DNA of 64,000 bases, from positions 1,612,001 to 1,676,000 of the forward strand of contig NZ_JAUSXV010000001.1 in NCBI RefSeq assembly GCF_030816295.1, in the 5' to 3' direction. The translations under genes were made by a program, and so were the position numbers. A model generated the notes under the pieces. It worked only from the letters and a program-made list of their open reading frames with translations, was not told the origin of the DNA and ran no database searches. Shown here piece after piece: positions 35,628 to 44,336 of the stretch (its first letter is position 1; the number at the start of each line of letters is the position of its first letter). Source of the stretch: Microbacterium natoriense. Lineage in GTDB: Bacteria > Actinomycetota > Actinomycetes > Actinomycetales > Microbacteriaceae.

Positions 35628-36182
35628 TTAGTCACTGACCAGTCCAAGGAGCGTTTCGAGGAGACGGTTAGCTTGAGCTGTTCCTCCCATGGCATCTCTT
35701 GCGTTCCAAGCTCTACTCAACAGCAGAAGGAAGACACCGCCCTGAACGGCCGGACGGTGATTCCCGTTGTGCCTGTTAAGTAGCATGTCAATTGTCAACA
35801 TGATCTCGTCGCACATGGGGCCGGTGCGCCCGCCTCTTGTGTCCGCGACAATCACGTCTCCCAGGCCGGGGACCCTCCGCACAAGATCACCGATCTCCAG
35901 TACCCAATTTCGAAGTGCGTCGGAGCGTCCGGAACGCATGAGGGCGCGTTCCGCATGTGCGCGGAGCTGCGCGATGTCGTCTCGATAGACATGACGCAAC
36001 AGATCCGTCCGGCTGGGAAAGTGTCTATATAGAGTTCCTGCTCCCACCCCAGCCTTTTGCGCGATGACGTTGTACGATACGTGAGGATCGTCTGATATCG
36101 CTTTCCGTGCGATAAGGGCGATGTGCTCACGGTTGTGACGCGCGTCACTACGTACTAGACGACGCCTCATTTGCTCACTCAT
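35628..36182 (-). CDS. TetR-family transcriptional regulator, paralogue
   Basis: A 184-residue regulator with an HTH reading YNVIAQKAGVGAGTLYRHFP followed by SRTDLLRHVYRDDIAQL. Its ligand domain has the same pattern as the neighbour (LRNWVLEIGDLVRRVPGLGD). The two probably arose by an old duplication. No regulated enzyme gene lies directly alongside; the 160-bp gap between the two genes and the 650 bp upstream contain no gene that I can support. Confidence 0.88.
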   Translation of the reverse strand: MSEQMRRRLVRSDARHNREHIALIARKAISDDPHVSYNVIAQKAGVGAGTLYRHFPSRTDLLRHVYRDDIAQLRAHAERALMRSGRSDALRNWVLEIGDLVRRVPGLGDVIVADTRGGRTGPMCDEIMLTIDMLLNRHNGNHRPAVQGGVFLLLLSRAWNARDAMGGTAQANRLLETLLGLVSD

Positions 36183-36833
36183 CTCTTCCTGTCCCCCTGC
36201 GTAGATGGCGGCGGAGACACTCTTCAGAGCGTCATGAGAAGGCTACTCTCGGAAGCTCGCCCGGTGACTAACCGATCCTCGCCCTTCGGATGTTCTTGTC
36301 GCACTGCATGCGGCGCCGTCCAGGCGTGAGTTCCCATCACACTCGCCTTCAGAAGGCTCTTCCTGACCATCGCATCTGGTCCTGATGTAGTCGTTGGTTC
36401 CGCCGCATTAGAGGTCAGCGTCACTTCTCGAACGTCGGGTCCAACCTGACGTGGCGCACTGCAGAGAGGCCCGATGTGGGGGATCCGACGTCGGTCGTGA
36501 GAGTTCGAGCGAGGTGACCCGAGCGCACGGGTGTGCCGCGCCGCGATCACGCGGCGAGCGGTCATCCGTCCGGTTGCCGTTAGGGGCCAAAGTGCACAGT
36601 CACAGCAACGTGAAGGCCCGATGGCTGGCGGTGAACAAGACGGAACTCTCGCCCGCGCAGCCTGCGCGCGTCATCGACAGATAGGCACCGAATGCGCTGC
36701 GCAGCCGTCGGGCCAGACACAAGAACCTCCGCCCTCAACCCGATCGAGCGCGCAATGCCCCAACTTCCGCGACCCACTAGGGGGCGCGGCGCCACCACGG
36801 CGACCATGCGGATGGATCCCTTGGAGAGCGGCG
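36183..36833. other. Gene-poor stretch, nothing recognised
   Basis: About 650 bp between a TetR gene and a small membrane-protein gene. The short frames on both strands are Arg/Pro/Ser-rich with no domains, and no palindromic operator or RNA was seen. Confidence 0.45.
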
Positions 36834-37091
36834 TTAGCGCACGCCGGTCACACGCTTCTCGCATTCGGCCGTGCCGTTGGTGCGCTGTGCAACTACGAAC
36901 AGCGCCACTCCGGCAACCAGGATGATCCCGGTCATGGTCCCCATCACTCCCACGCTGGCGATCGCCTCCGGGAGCGGCGCCCGTACTAACAGCGTTGCGA
37001 GATACACCGGTACGGTGAGCAGCAGGCTCGTCCCGGATATTCTCATGAGGTAGCTACCCAACTCGGCGAGCTCGTTGCGCTTCTTTGTCAT
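36834..37091 (-). CDS. Small two-helix membrane protein
   Basis: An 85-residue protein starting at 37091, with GGAGG very close upstream. Two hydrophobic helices (GTSLLLTVPVYLATLLVRAP and VGVMGTMTGIILVAGVALFV) are followed by a short charged tail. No family was recognised. It lies 28 bp downstream of the large unrecognised gene and on the same strand, so it is probably its operon partner. Confidence 0.6.
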   Translation of the reverse strand: MTKKRNELAELGSYLMRISGTSLLLTVPVYLATLLVRAPLPEAIASVGVMGTMTGIILVAGVALFVVAQRTNGTAECEKRVTGVR

Positions 37092-37119
37092 GCCCTCCAC
37101 ATGCGCGGCGGGGAGGAGC

Positions 37120-38025
37120 TCAGGACAGGTGGCGGTTCTTCCCGCATTTCCTGAGTCGGGCTGCCGCTTCGGACAGGATGAACCCCGCGAGGACACTGAA
37201 CACGAGTGAGGCGCCGTTCGTGCGTTGCTGCTCCGCCTGCAGGGCGATGGTGTCCTGGAAGACCCACGAGTATGCCGTTCCTGAGTATTTGTCGCGACAC
37301 GATGTTTCCGTGGCGCACCAGGAGATCGCTGTTGCGGACACAGACAGGTCGCCAGTGTCCCCTGACAGCAGGCTCCAGCTGATAGGAAAGGCGAACGACG
37401 TCTCATACCGAGACGCATACGAATCGATCGTTGTAGCCTTCATGCCCGGTATGCGCCATCGCTGGAGCGAACCTTCCTCGAGTGGGGGATCGATGCGGGC
37501 GAGGTTCTGACTCGCCCACTCCGCCCAGGCGTTGTTCGACTGGCCGGGCTCAAGTCTCGCCCCTTGTCTCGTTTCCATGCACTCCACGCCAACAAGTCGT
37601 TGCGTGCCCGTACTGCCCTGTATGTACTCAGATGGACTGACCGTGCGATGTAGCTCAACACCGTCCCACGACAGAACCTTGGTCAAGTCACCGTCGTCCG
37701 GTGCAGAAGGCGCGTTGAGTCCCGCCCGCAGCGCAGCCGTCATCTCCTCCCCGTCTGCGAGCGTCGAGCCGCGCGACCACTCCGTAGACGAGTACGCCGA
37801 GCCTCCATCCTCGGCGGTCGCAGTCACCATGGGTGCACACACCCAGTTCAGCATCTCGGCGGGAGCCGCAACGATCACCCGCGAGGCTTCAATCGTGCGT
37901 CCGAAGGACCATGATGGTCCGTTGACATCGAACTGCACCTGAAAAGAGTTCGCGCCCTGCCAATGCGTGTTCCGGGTCACCAGCAACGGTGGATGGTCGA
38001 CGCCGGGAGCGGTCTCTACGCGCAC
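37120..38025 (-). CDS. Hypothetical extracytoplasmic domain protein, possibly the 3' part of a split gene
   Basis: A 301-residue frame starting at GTG 38025. It has mixed beta content, a conserved-looking VECMETRQGARL segment, two cysteines (SWCATETSCRD) and one C-terminal hydrophobic helix (GASLVFSVLAGFILSEAAA) followed by a basic end. No family was recognised. The frame is open upstream of the GTG back to about 38070 and reads VFADEVDTAPAADLGSFN. That would join smoothly to the transmembrane helix of the preceding frame if one base were added or removed near 38085. The two may be a single membrane protein broken by a frameshift. Confidence 0.55.
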   Translation of the reverse strand: MRVETAPGVDHPPLLVTRNTHWQGANSFQVQFDVNGPSWSFGRTIEASRVIVAAPAEMLNWVCAPMVTATAEDGGSAYSSTEWSRGSTLADGEEMTAALRAGLNAPSAPDDGDLTKVLSWDGVELHRTVSPSEYIQGSTGTQRLVGVECMETRQGARLEPGQSNNAWAEWASQNLARIDPPLEEGSLQRWRIPGMKATTIDSYASRYETSFAFPISWSLLSGDTGDLSVSATAISWCATETSCRDKYSGTAYSWVFQDTIALQAEQQRTNGASLVFSVLAGFILSEAAARLRKCGKNRHLS

Positions 38026-38065
38026 GTTGAACGAACCTAAGTCCGCTGCGGGGGCAGTGTCAACC

Positions 38066-38491
38066 TCATCCGCGAAGACCCCGAAAGCGCGTCCGCCCAG
38101 CGTTGAAGAGCACCGCCAACGTGACCGCTATCACGGCGGATGGTAACCAACGCCGCGCGCGCCCCATCCACCGGCGGCTCATTGGATCAGCACCAGACGG
38201 TGATTCTTCCGCGACCTCACGGCCCGAAAGCGACTCCTGAGCTTCGTCGAGCTCGCGCTCAAGCTCGCGAGCCCGCGACGAAACAACGAGCAGCTGCTCC
38301 CGCAAGCCCCGAGACTCACGGCCACTCAACCTGTCAAGCAGCGCGCGCAGCCGGCTCACCAGCCGACCCCTAAACCGCTCGAGCCTACGGGGACTTGCCG
38401 CAGGGGTGGTGGGGCAAGAACCCCGAACCCCTGGAGACCTAGCAGATGAACGGCATGGAAGACAAGACGCGACCCCCCGAACAGCCGACAC
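38066..38491 (-). CDS. Coiled-coil and transmembrane N-terminal part of a split membrane protein
   Basis: The supportable part is the second half: LRALLDRLSGRESRGLREQL and VVSSRARELERELDEAQESL form a charged coiled coil, and WLPSAVIAVTLAVLFNAG is a transmembrane helix. The frame ends 14 residues later. The first 35 or so residues are Pro/Cys/Arg-rich and are probably not translated; a GTG at about 38385 is a likelier start. See the next frame (37120-38025) for its probable continuation. Confidence 0.5.
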   Translation of the reverse strand: MSAVRGVASCLPCRSSARSPGVRGSCPTTPAASPRRLERFRGRLVSRLRALLDRLSGRESRGLREQLLVVSSRARELERELDEAQESLSGREVAEESPSGADPMSRRWMGRARRWLPSAVIAVTLAVLFNAGRTRFRGLRG

Positions 38492-38797
38492 CTTATGTAA
38501 GAACCAGAACCCAACGACATTCCAGCGCCCATTTCCGCCCCCTCCTCAACTTCCGCGTAATTCCGCGGCAAAACGGGGCACCTGACCCCATTCTCAAAAG
38601 TTGCAGAATACTAGTTAACTTCGTTCTGAAGGCCCCCAAACGACCGATTTCAGAATCTTGCCCGCATTACGCAGTGTTACTACGCATAGCTACGCGATGG
38701 ATACGCTCTCACCTACTCTTGGTACGCCCTCGAGTGCCAGGTGAGGGCCTTCAACGAGCGCTGAGCGTGCCCCCGCTCAACAAGGATGTGATGGGTC
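38492..38797. other. Intergenic region upstream of the integrase
   Basis: About 300 bp without a gene, AT-richer than its surroundings. It ends in an integrase promoter region with several TACGCATAGCTACGCGATGG-like short repeats (about 38679-38700) that could be recombinase or regulator sites. Confidence 0.4.
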
Positions 38798-40009
38798 GTG
38801 CCTAGGCCGAGGAAGGAGCCCGGCGAGCTCGGAAAGGTCAGCTACTACCCGCGGAGAGACATGATCGAAGCGCGCGGCATGGTGCGCAACGGCGCCGGGA
38901 AGGCGTTCCGGCTCTCCGCCACAGGAAAGACCCAGAAGCAGGCGTTGGATCGCCTCATGAACAAGGCCGACGCTGTCTGGGAAGGGATGTTCGTCAACAT
39001 CAGCCCGGACAGCACCGTCGCAGAAGTCGTCGAGCTGTGGCTGGCCGACGTCGAAGAGAGGGGCGACATTCAACAGAGCACCAAGGAGAGCTACGCGCAG
39101 GTGGGGCGCGGGAAGATCACCGAGTACATCGGAGCCGTACCCATCAGACGCGTCGATGCGGGGCTCTGTCATGCCCTGCTCAAGAAGATGAGGCGCAACC
39201 ACACGATCAGCTACGCCCGTAACGTTCGACGGGTGATGTCCGTGCTCCTCAAATTCGCTGTCGTCCACCGGGCGCTCGAGCGCAACCCGCTCCCTGACAC
39301 GCCGCGCATGCATGACCCGGAGCCGCATTACATCGAGTGGGATTTCGAACAGGTGGATATGATGCTCCGTCTGCTGAAGCAATGGACTGGCGTGAACCCG
39401 GAACGTCGTGGCGGGGGAGTGCCCGACGTGGACCTCGTCATAGATCTGATCCTCATCATGCTGGGCACGTCCCTGCGTCCGGCCGAAGCTCTAGGCATCC
39501 GACGTCAGGACGTTACTTTTCTCGGCGATCGGGCTCTCCTGAACTTGCAGGGGACAGTGTCGACAACGAAGAAGCACGGCACCATCTGGAAGAGCACGCC
39601 GAAGCGGAAGAGTCAGCAGCGGGCGATCACCGTGCCGGCCTTCGCGGCAGAGGTCCTTCGACGGCGCATGGCCAACTATCGCCACAACGAGCATGCGCTG
39701 CTATTCCCGACCCGGACCGGGAAACCGCGGGGGACTCACAACGTCAACCGGATGTTGCGGAGCTTCCGAGCCGCGCATGCGGAGATCCTGCTCGGGATCG
39801 GGGTCGAGCCGTCCGATGTGACGTGTCGTGCGTTCCGGAAGATGGCGGCGATGACGATCGCTGACCATGCCGGCATGGACCTTGCCGCGAGCCTTCTCGG
39901 GCACGCCGACAGCAAGACAACTCGTGATCACTACGCGAAACCGAACAGGGTCGTGCCGTCGCAGACCGCAGACATCCTTGAGAGGCAGTTCCCGTTCACA
40001 TCGTTCTGA
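38798..40009 (+). CDS. Phage-type tyrosine recombinase (integrase)
   Basis: A 403-residue integrase starting at GTG 38798. It has an N-terminal arm-binding region, a core-binding SAM-like domain (TVAEVVELWLADVEERGD, then QQSTKESYAQVGRGKI) and a catalytic domain. Catalytic motifs seen are Arg in GTSLRPAEALGIRRQD, a beta-strand Lys in KSTPKRKSQQRAITVP, Arg in CRAFRKMAAM, His in LLGHADSKTTRDHY, and the nucleophile Tyr in the same motif. The box II position usually His-x-x-Arg reads Arg-x-x-Arg, a tolerated but uncommon change. It faces a convergent excisionase and is the likely mobiliser of the island ending at 48.8 kb. Confidence 0.95.
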   Translation: MPRPRKEPGELGKVSYYPRRDMIEARGMVRNGAGKAFRLSATGKTQKQALDRLMNKADAVWEGMFVNISPDSTVAEVVELWLADVEERGDIQQSTKESYAQVGRGKITEYIGAVPIRRVDAGLCHALLKKMRRNHTISYARNVRRVMSVLLKFAVVHRALERNPLPDTPRMHDPEPHYIEWDFEQVDMMLRLLKQWTGVNPERRGGGVPDVDLVIDLILIMLGTSLRPAEALGIRRQDVTFLGDRALLNLQGTVSTTKKHGTIWKSTPKRKSQQRAITVPAFAAEVLRRRMANYRHNEHALLFPTRTGKPRGTHNVNRMLRSFRAAHAEILLGIGVEPSDVTCRAFRKMAAMTIADHAGMDLAASLLGHADSKTTRDHYAKPNRVVPSQTADILERQFPFTSF

Positions 40010-40015
40010 GAGCCG

Positions 40016-40237
40016 TCAGGTGACGGAACGAGAGGCCAGATACTCCCGGATGCTGTCCTCTGTGTAGCGGACGTGCCGGCCAATCTTCACAGAACGCGGT
40101 CCACCACCGCGTGAGTTCCAGCCTTCCACCGTACGGACGGACACGCCGAAGTACTCCGCCAGCTGCGGGATTGTGAAGAGCCTCGGGAGACCAGGCAGGT
40201 CTATTGGGAGCTGGCCCTGACGATTGTCGTCGTTCAT
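40016..40237 (-). CDS. Excisionase / MerR-like HTH_17 DNA-binding protein
   Basis: A 73-residue protein started at 40237, with GGGGAA upstream; a longer frame from 40309 is less likely. LFTIPQLAEYFGVSVRTVEG with the following WNSRGGGPRSVKIGRHVRY is the standard HTH_17 (excisionase) signature. Such proteins bend att DNA and set integrase direction toward excision. The gene converges on the integrase, with stops 7 bp apart. Confidence 0.92.
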   Translation of the reverse strand: MNDDNRQGQLPIDLPGLPRLFTIPQLAEYFGVSVRTVEGWNSRGGGPRSVKIGRHVRYTEDSIREYLASRSVT

Positions 40238-40402
40238 GTGTTCCCCAAGAGGCGTGTTCAGGTGGTCATGCGTGCGAATGCGTACCATATTCGCTGAAAC
40301 AGCATGCAACCTTCAACTAGTGATGAGTAGCGTCTGTGCGCACTATGGACGAAGAGCGCGGCCCTCGCGCGCGGCGAAAGGCCCGACAGGAAGGATCTAT
40401 CG

Positions 40403-41302
40403 ATGAGTGTGAAACACGATCTTCGGCGACGCGAGACAGTCGACCAGTACACGTTGTCGACGCCCTTCGAACTCTTCGCGCGTGTTGACCGAGGGGGTCT
40501 AGAGCGCGTCTTGAAGATCCCTCCAAGATCGCCTGATCAGAGGAAGATACGCGTCCGAATCGGTTTCTACTACATCGCCACCATGTCGCGAACGCTCGGA
40601 ACCTGTGCCGGTGTCATCGCAGGATTCGCGGCTCTTCTCACGATCGTCGTGTTCTTAGAGGCAATGGACGGCCGGTCCCTGGCCTCAGCGGCGTCTGCAA
40701 GTCTCGTTCCCGCGAACTGGTTCTTCTGGTTGACTACCGGATGGCTTTACTTGTACTGGCTTGTCGGAATGCTCGCCCCCAGCACGACAATCGCACGTCG
40801 CATCCGTCAACTCGAACGGCAGTGCTCGCCAACGGTCGGGCGGAGCTTCTCGCGCGTTGACGCGATACTGACACTTCAAGGATCAGGCGCGCTCGCCCGA
40901 AGCCTGGTCTTCGTCCTGTCCCGTCGCCGATACTTCGCGGCCGATCTGAGGCCGGACGTCGCAGAGAACATTGTCCACCTCGTATACCGCATCATGCTCA
41001 ACGTGCCACCGAAAGGGTTAGACAGCTTTCGCGGGAAACGAATAGGAGACCTGCAGCGCTACCTGGAGTTCCTGCGCGTGATGCTCGGGTTGGTCATCGT
41101 CGGCAGGCTCGACCAGCTCGAGCGTCTCGCGGCAGCGGTGCCATCGGGCGTTCTTGTGGACATCGACGAGCCGATGAGCGCAGAGATGCGCGCATACTTG
41201 CAGCCCTCGTACGGGCGTTCATTGTGGTCGGCAATCATCGGGACGGGATTCCCGGCACTCGCGATCGTTATCTCCATCGTCACGATCCTGATCCCCGGTT
41301 AG
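40403..41302 (+). CDS. Hypothetical membrane protein
   Basis: A 299-residue protein with AGGAAGGA 7 bp before the ATG. It has two N-terminal transmembrane helices (CAGVIAGFAALLTIVVFLEA and ANWFFWLTTGWLYLYWLVGM), a long soluble helical domain containing EFLRVMLGLVIVGRLDQLERL, and a C-terminal helix (IIGTGFPALAIVISIVTILI). No family was recognised. It sits beside the integrase module and may be element cargo. Confidence 0.7.
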   Translation: MSVKHDLRRRETVDQYTLSTPFELFARVDRGGLERVLKIPPRSPDQRKIRVRIGFYYIATMSRTLGTCAGVIAGFAALLTIVVFLEAMDGRSLASAASASLVPANWFFWLTTGWLYLYWLVGMLAPSTTIARRIRQLERQCSPTVGRSFSRVDAILTLQGSGALARSLVFVLSRRRYFAADLRPDVAENIVHLVYRIMLNVPPKGLDSFRGKRIGDLQRYLEFLRVMLGLVIVGRLDQLERLAAAVPSGVLVDIDEPMSAEMRAYLQPSYGRSLWSAIIGTGFPALAIVISIVTILIPG

Positions 41303-41932
41303 AAGCGAGGCCCGCAAGGCGCCGATCAGTAGCGATCCAACCTGTACTTTCGGTGGGTCACCTGCCCCCGTCACTGGCTGGAAGGCCCAGCACAGCTCGC
41401 TCGGGCGGTAGGGCGGAGCGCGAGGGCTCATTTTCCATCGCACCTCGATCGCCTCACCGCCTGCGGTCGCCCAGCGGTGCTGGTGGCTGGGAGGTAGCGG
41501 TCCCCGCTTTGTGGATCGCGGGTGGATGAATTCTCGGAGTATCGCTTGGGCTATCGCGATATGGGGATCCGGATCTATCCCCTGTGCGATGGCCGCGATG
41601 AGCCGTCAACCGCGCGAGAGGCGGAGTCAGCGGCTCACGCACTGGTCAACACTGCTCTCTCACGGCTTAGGCGGAGGAGCGGTGCCGGCGTGCTGCCAGG
41701 AAGGTGAATCTGATCGAATACCTGTCGATCGGATCGCCAGTATTGAGGCGCACGGCATGGAGGAGTGTTTCGATGCCGTGCGCGTCACTCGAAATTCAGC
41801 AACTGGAGCGCTCATCCGCTTCGGCGAGGCGAATACCGCTCGGCAGTTACTGAGACGGTTCCGCATGTTGCGGACGGTGGGAGGGGCTGGAGGTGGGAAC
41901 CGGATTCCCCTTCGCAGTTACGTCCGTCATCG
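41303..41932. other. Stretch without a convincing gene
   Basis: About 630 bp between a rightward membrane-protein gene and the leftward Mrr-like nuclease. An open frame at 41511-41936 and another at 41522-41707 lack a ribosome site and domains. No repeats were noted. Confidence 0.4.
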
Positions 41933-42883
41933 CTAGTCCAAGACGACGTACTCTGCGTGGATATCTGCCGCGGCAAGGGAATCGTATTCGAAGACCGGTC
42001 CGTCATCGGTCTGCAGGTTTCGGAAGAGCCCGAACCGGTGCGGGATGCTCGCCGGCGCGGAAGTTAGGAGGCGCAATGTTGGTTGGGAGATCCCCCGGAC
42101 TGCATAGTCTTCTGCGCCGATTCGTCGTCGGAACTGTTCTGCAGCGGGCTTGGAGAGGAAGAGCGGAAACAGCATCGGAGGCGTCCTGACGCGAGGCCAT
42201 CGGCGCCTGCTCGAGTCCGGATCCGGGACCAGAAGCCAGTTTCCTGTGACCTTGTCGTCCGTGGTTTCCGCGAGTCCCCAGAACGGAGCTCCATGTGTTT
42301 GTGCGCCGGGTAAAGCGACCGCGGCAATTCGGTTTGCGAGTAGCTGTCCGAAATGGGGGATCTGCGTTCCGTCAAAGTGCTCGATCCCGTGGTCGTCTAG
42401 GTACTTCAACGCCCCCGCCTGGAATCCTCGACGGGAGATGAAGACGCCGATCGTATGGGAAAGGCCTTTGACCTTCCCCACGAAAGCAATCACGTCATCC
42501 CTCCCGATGGGGCGGCGGGTGTCTTTGCATTCGATTGCGACCCGATGGCGGACTCCGGCAACGCTGAACTCGTAGAGGACGTCAATCTCGAAGGAGGATC
42601 CGTGTGTGTCCTCGACTTTGACCCTACGTTGGACGGTCACTTCCTCAGCCTGCTGAGCGAGGAGGGAATCGTACATGTACCTGATGTAGCTTTCGAAAAA
42701 CTCGCCTCTCAACGGTTCCCGCCCTTCCTCTTTCAATTTCCACTTCCGGAAGTTCTCCTCCATCGCATCCATCGACCATCCATCGCCCAAATATCCGTGG
42801 GGTGCGGTCTTGCTGCGGTCAGCGGCAGGACCGAAGGCTGATGGACTCATCGAGCGTGCGCCTTCGGGATCGGCGAGTTCCAA
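41933..42883 (-). CDS. Mrr-like restriction endonuclease
   Basis: A 316-residue protein in the longest frame; Met12 or Met38 are other possible starts. The PD-(D/E)xK core is at residues 99-120: EIDVLYEF gives Asp101, and VAIECK gives Glu118 and Lys120. It is followed by the Mrr-type helix DDVIAFVGKVKGL and GVFISRRGFQAGALKYLDDHG. The C-terminal 130 residues are unrecognised and may bind DNA or a partner. The family includes Mrr-like nucleases of type IV restriction. It lies 28 bp downstream of an AAA ATPase gene on the same strand, which suggests a two-component nuclease system. Confidence 0.85.
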   Translation of the reverse strand: MELADPEGARSMSPSAFGPAADRSKTAPHGYLGDGWSMDAMEENFRKWKLKEEGREPLRGEFFESYIRYMYDSLLAQQAEEVTVQRRVKVEDTHGSSFEIDVLYEFSVAGVRHRVAIECKDTRRPIGRDDVIAFVGKVKGLSHTIGVFISRRGFQAGALKYLDDHGIEHFDGTQIPHFGQLLANRIAAVALPGAQTHGAPFWGLAETTDDKVTGNWLLVPDPDSSRRRWPRVRTPPMLFPLFLSKPAAEQFRRRIGAEDYAVRGISQPTLRLLTSAPASIPHRFGLFRNLQTDDGPVFEYDSLAAADIHAEYVVLD

Positions 42884-42911
42884 GGCTGTAGTTGCTCCGA
42901 GCAGTGGCTAG

Positions 42912-44132
42912 TCATTTCTTCTTCGCCCTTCGAGCTCGGATGGGCGGTACTACTAGTTCAGGGACTGCGCGCAGCATATATCGATCAAAGTGCGGCACGG
43001 TGAAGGCAGCGAACCCGTAGTTCGGCGTATATAGGAGCCCCTTCTCGATGAGAGTCGAGCGGGCAGGGCCGCACTGCTCAGAAGTGCGGCCGAGCAGAGC
43101 AGCTACTTGGGCAGCGGGTTGAGGATCAGGACCGAGCTGCGCCATCGCCCGTAGGTAAGCCTGCTCGAGCTCGGTGGTTCGATCGAGCCTCACTCGGAAG
43201 AAGCTGCTATCAAGTTTCTCGATGAAGATGCCTTCAGCGTTGTCGACGTCTGCTTGGGTGACGCCTTGGATCTCTGCAAGTGGCCAGATGGCGTAGCCGA
43301 GCTCTTGAATGAAGAACGGGTATCCGCCGGTTAGGTCGTAGGCGGCGTTCACTGCAGCCTCTTCGTACTTCAGCGATTGTTCTTCCGCAGGTTCGGTCAG
43401 TGCGGCGGCAGCGTCTGCCTCAGAGAGGCGGTCGATTGCGGGGAAGGTGAAGAGCCGCTCAGAGTACGACTTCGCTTCGCCGGTAAGCTCAGCGATCTGG
43501 GGAAGGCCCGCTGCCACCATCGTGATGGGAAGAGCGCGCTGCACCGTCTTGTGCAGGGCCATGACGAGCGCCTCGAGCTGTGGGCGGCTGAGGAACTGCA
43601 CTTCATCGAGCAGGAGAAGCACACCCTTCCGCTTCTCCTGTGCTGCCTCCCCAACGGCAACGAACAGATCGGTGAGGTCGATGTCAAGCGCCCCAGAATC
43701 CCCGCGCCCTTCGACGGGGTCTACATCGAAGCCTGCGGTGATCGCTCCGGTCGGATCGAACGACACGGAAAATGACTTCAGTACACCGGCGGCATTGCGC
43801 GCCCGGTCTCCCCAACGTGCCTTCGGTGAGAGGGAAAGCAAAGCTCGACGCATCTGATGCGTGAGCTGCTTCCTGAAGTCAAGGTCGGAATGCTTGCTGA
43901 CCTCGATCTCGACGACCGCCCATTCCCGAGACTCCGCCTTCTTCCGGAACTCACTGAGCAATGACGTCTTCCCGACGCCGCGAAGTCCGGTGATGATCAT
44001 CGACTGTTCTGTGCGTCCGCGCTCCAAGCGAGCAAGCAACAGTTCAAACTTCGCCAATTGATCATCGCGACCCAGAAGCACCGGTGGCGTAGCGCCGGCG
44101 TTCGGGGTGTAGGGGTTCTCAAGCGGGTCCAT
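42912..44132 (-). CDS. AAA/STAND-type P-loop ATPase paired with Mrr nuclease
   Basis: A 406-residue ATPase. Walker A is GLRGVGKTS (49-57), Walker B is VLLLLDEVQF (171-180), and YPFFIQELGYAIW lies in the sensor-2/winged-helix part, as in Orc1/Cdc6-like and archaeal-type ATPases. A C-terminal winged helix (AAQVAALLGRTSEQCG, ALLEKG-like) may bind DNA. It is the first gene of a two-gene unit with the nuclease, and its start codon lies 2 bp from a perfect palindrome. ATPase-nuclease pairs of this type often act in phage defence. That role is inferred here. Confidence 0.82.
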   Translation of the reverse strand: MDPLENPYTPNAGATPPVLLGRDDQLAKFELLLARLERGRTEQSMIITGLRGVGKTSLLSEFRKKAESREWAVVEIEVSKHSDLDFRKQLTHQMRRALLSLSPKARWGDRARNAAGVLKSFSVSFDPTGAITAGFDVDPVEGRGDSGALDIDLTDLFVAVGEAAQEKRKGVLLLLDEVQFLSRPQLEALVMALHKTVQRALPITMVAAGLPQIAELTGEAKSYSERLFTFPAIDRLSEADAAAALTEPAEEQSLKYEEAAVNAAYDLTGGYPFFIQELGYAIWPLAEIQGVTQADVDNAEGIFIEKLDSSFFRVRLDRTTELEQAYLRAMAQLGPDPQPAAQVAALLGRTSEQCGPARSTLIEKGLLYTPNYGFAAFTVPHFDRYMLRAVPELVVPPIRARRAKKK

Positions 44133-44134
44133 AG

Positions 44135-44158
44135 TCTGACTAACTATAGTTAGTCAGA
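44135..44158. promoter_or_regulatory. 24-bp perfect palindrome at the ATPase promoter
   Basis: The half site TCTGACTAACTA is followed directly by its reverse complement TAGTTAGTCAGA. On the minus strand it contains TATAGT, a good -10 hexamer, ending 11 nt before the ATG, so the transcript would be nearly leaderless. A dimer bound here would cover the -10 box and start codon, so it is a strong operator candidate. Confidence 0.8.
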
Positions 44159-44336
44159 TTCTAAAAAACTACTCATAACTGTTTTAATCATGTCGTGATG
44201 CTAGACCACAAGCGCATTGGCCAGCGAACGTGCAGGCGGAGAGCAGGTCTTAGAGCGAACCGATGCGATCGTTGTCCTTGCTGACGCTGACGCTGGCAAC
44301 GACGCCCCGCCTTCTCTGGGCATGTGGATTGACTCG

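Noticed and set aside
41511..41936. A 141-residue plus-strand frame next to the Mrr-like gene
   Set aside because: No start signal, no domain and inconsistent codon bias; convergent overlap with the nuclease gene end.
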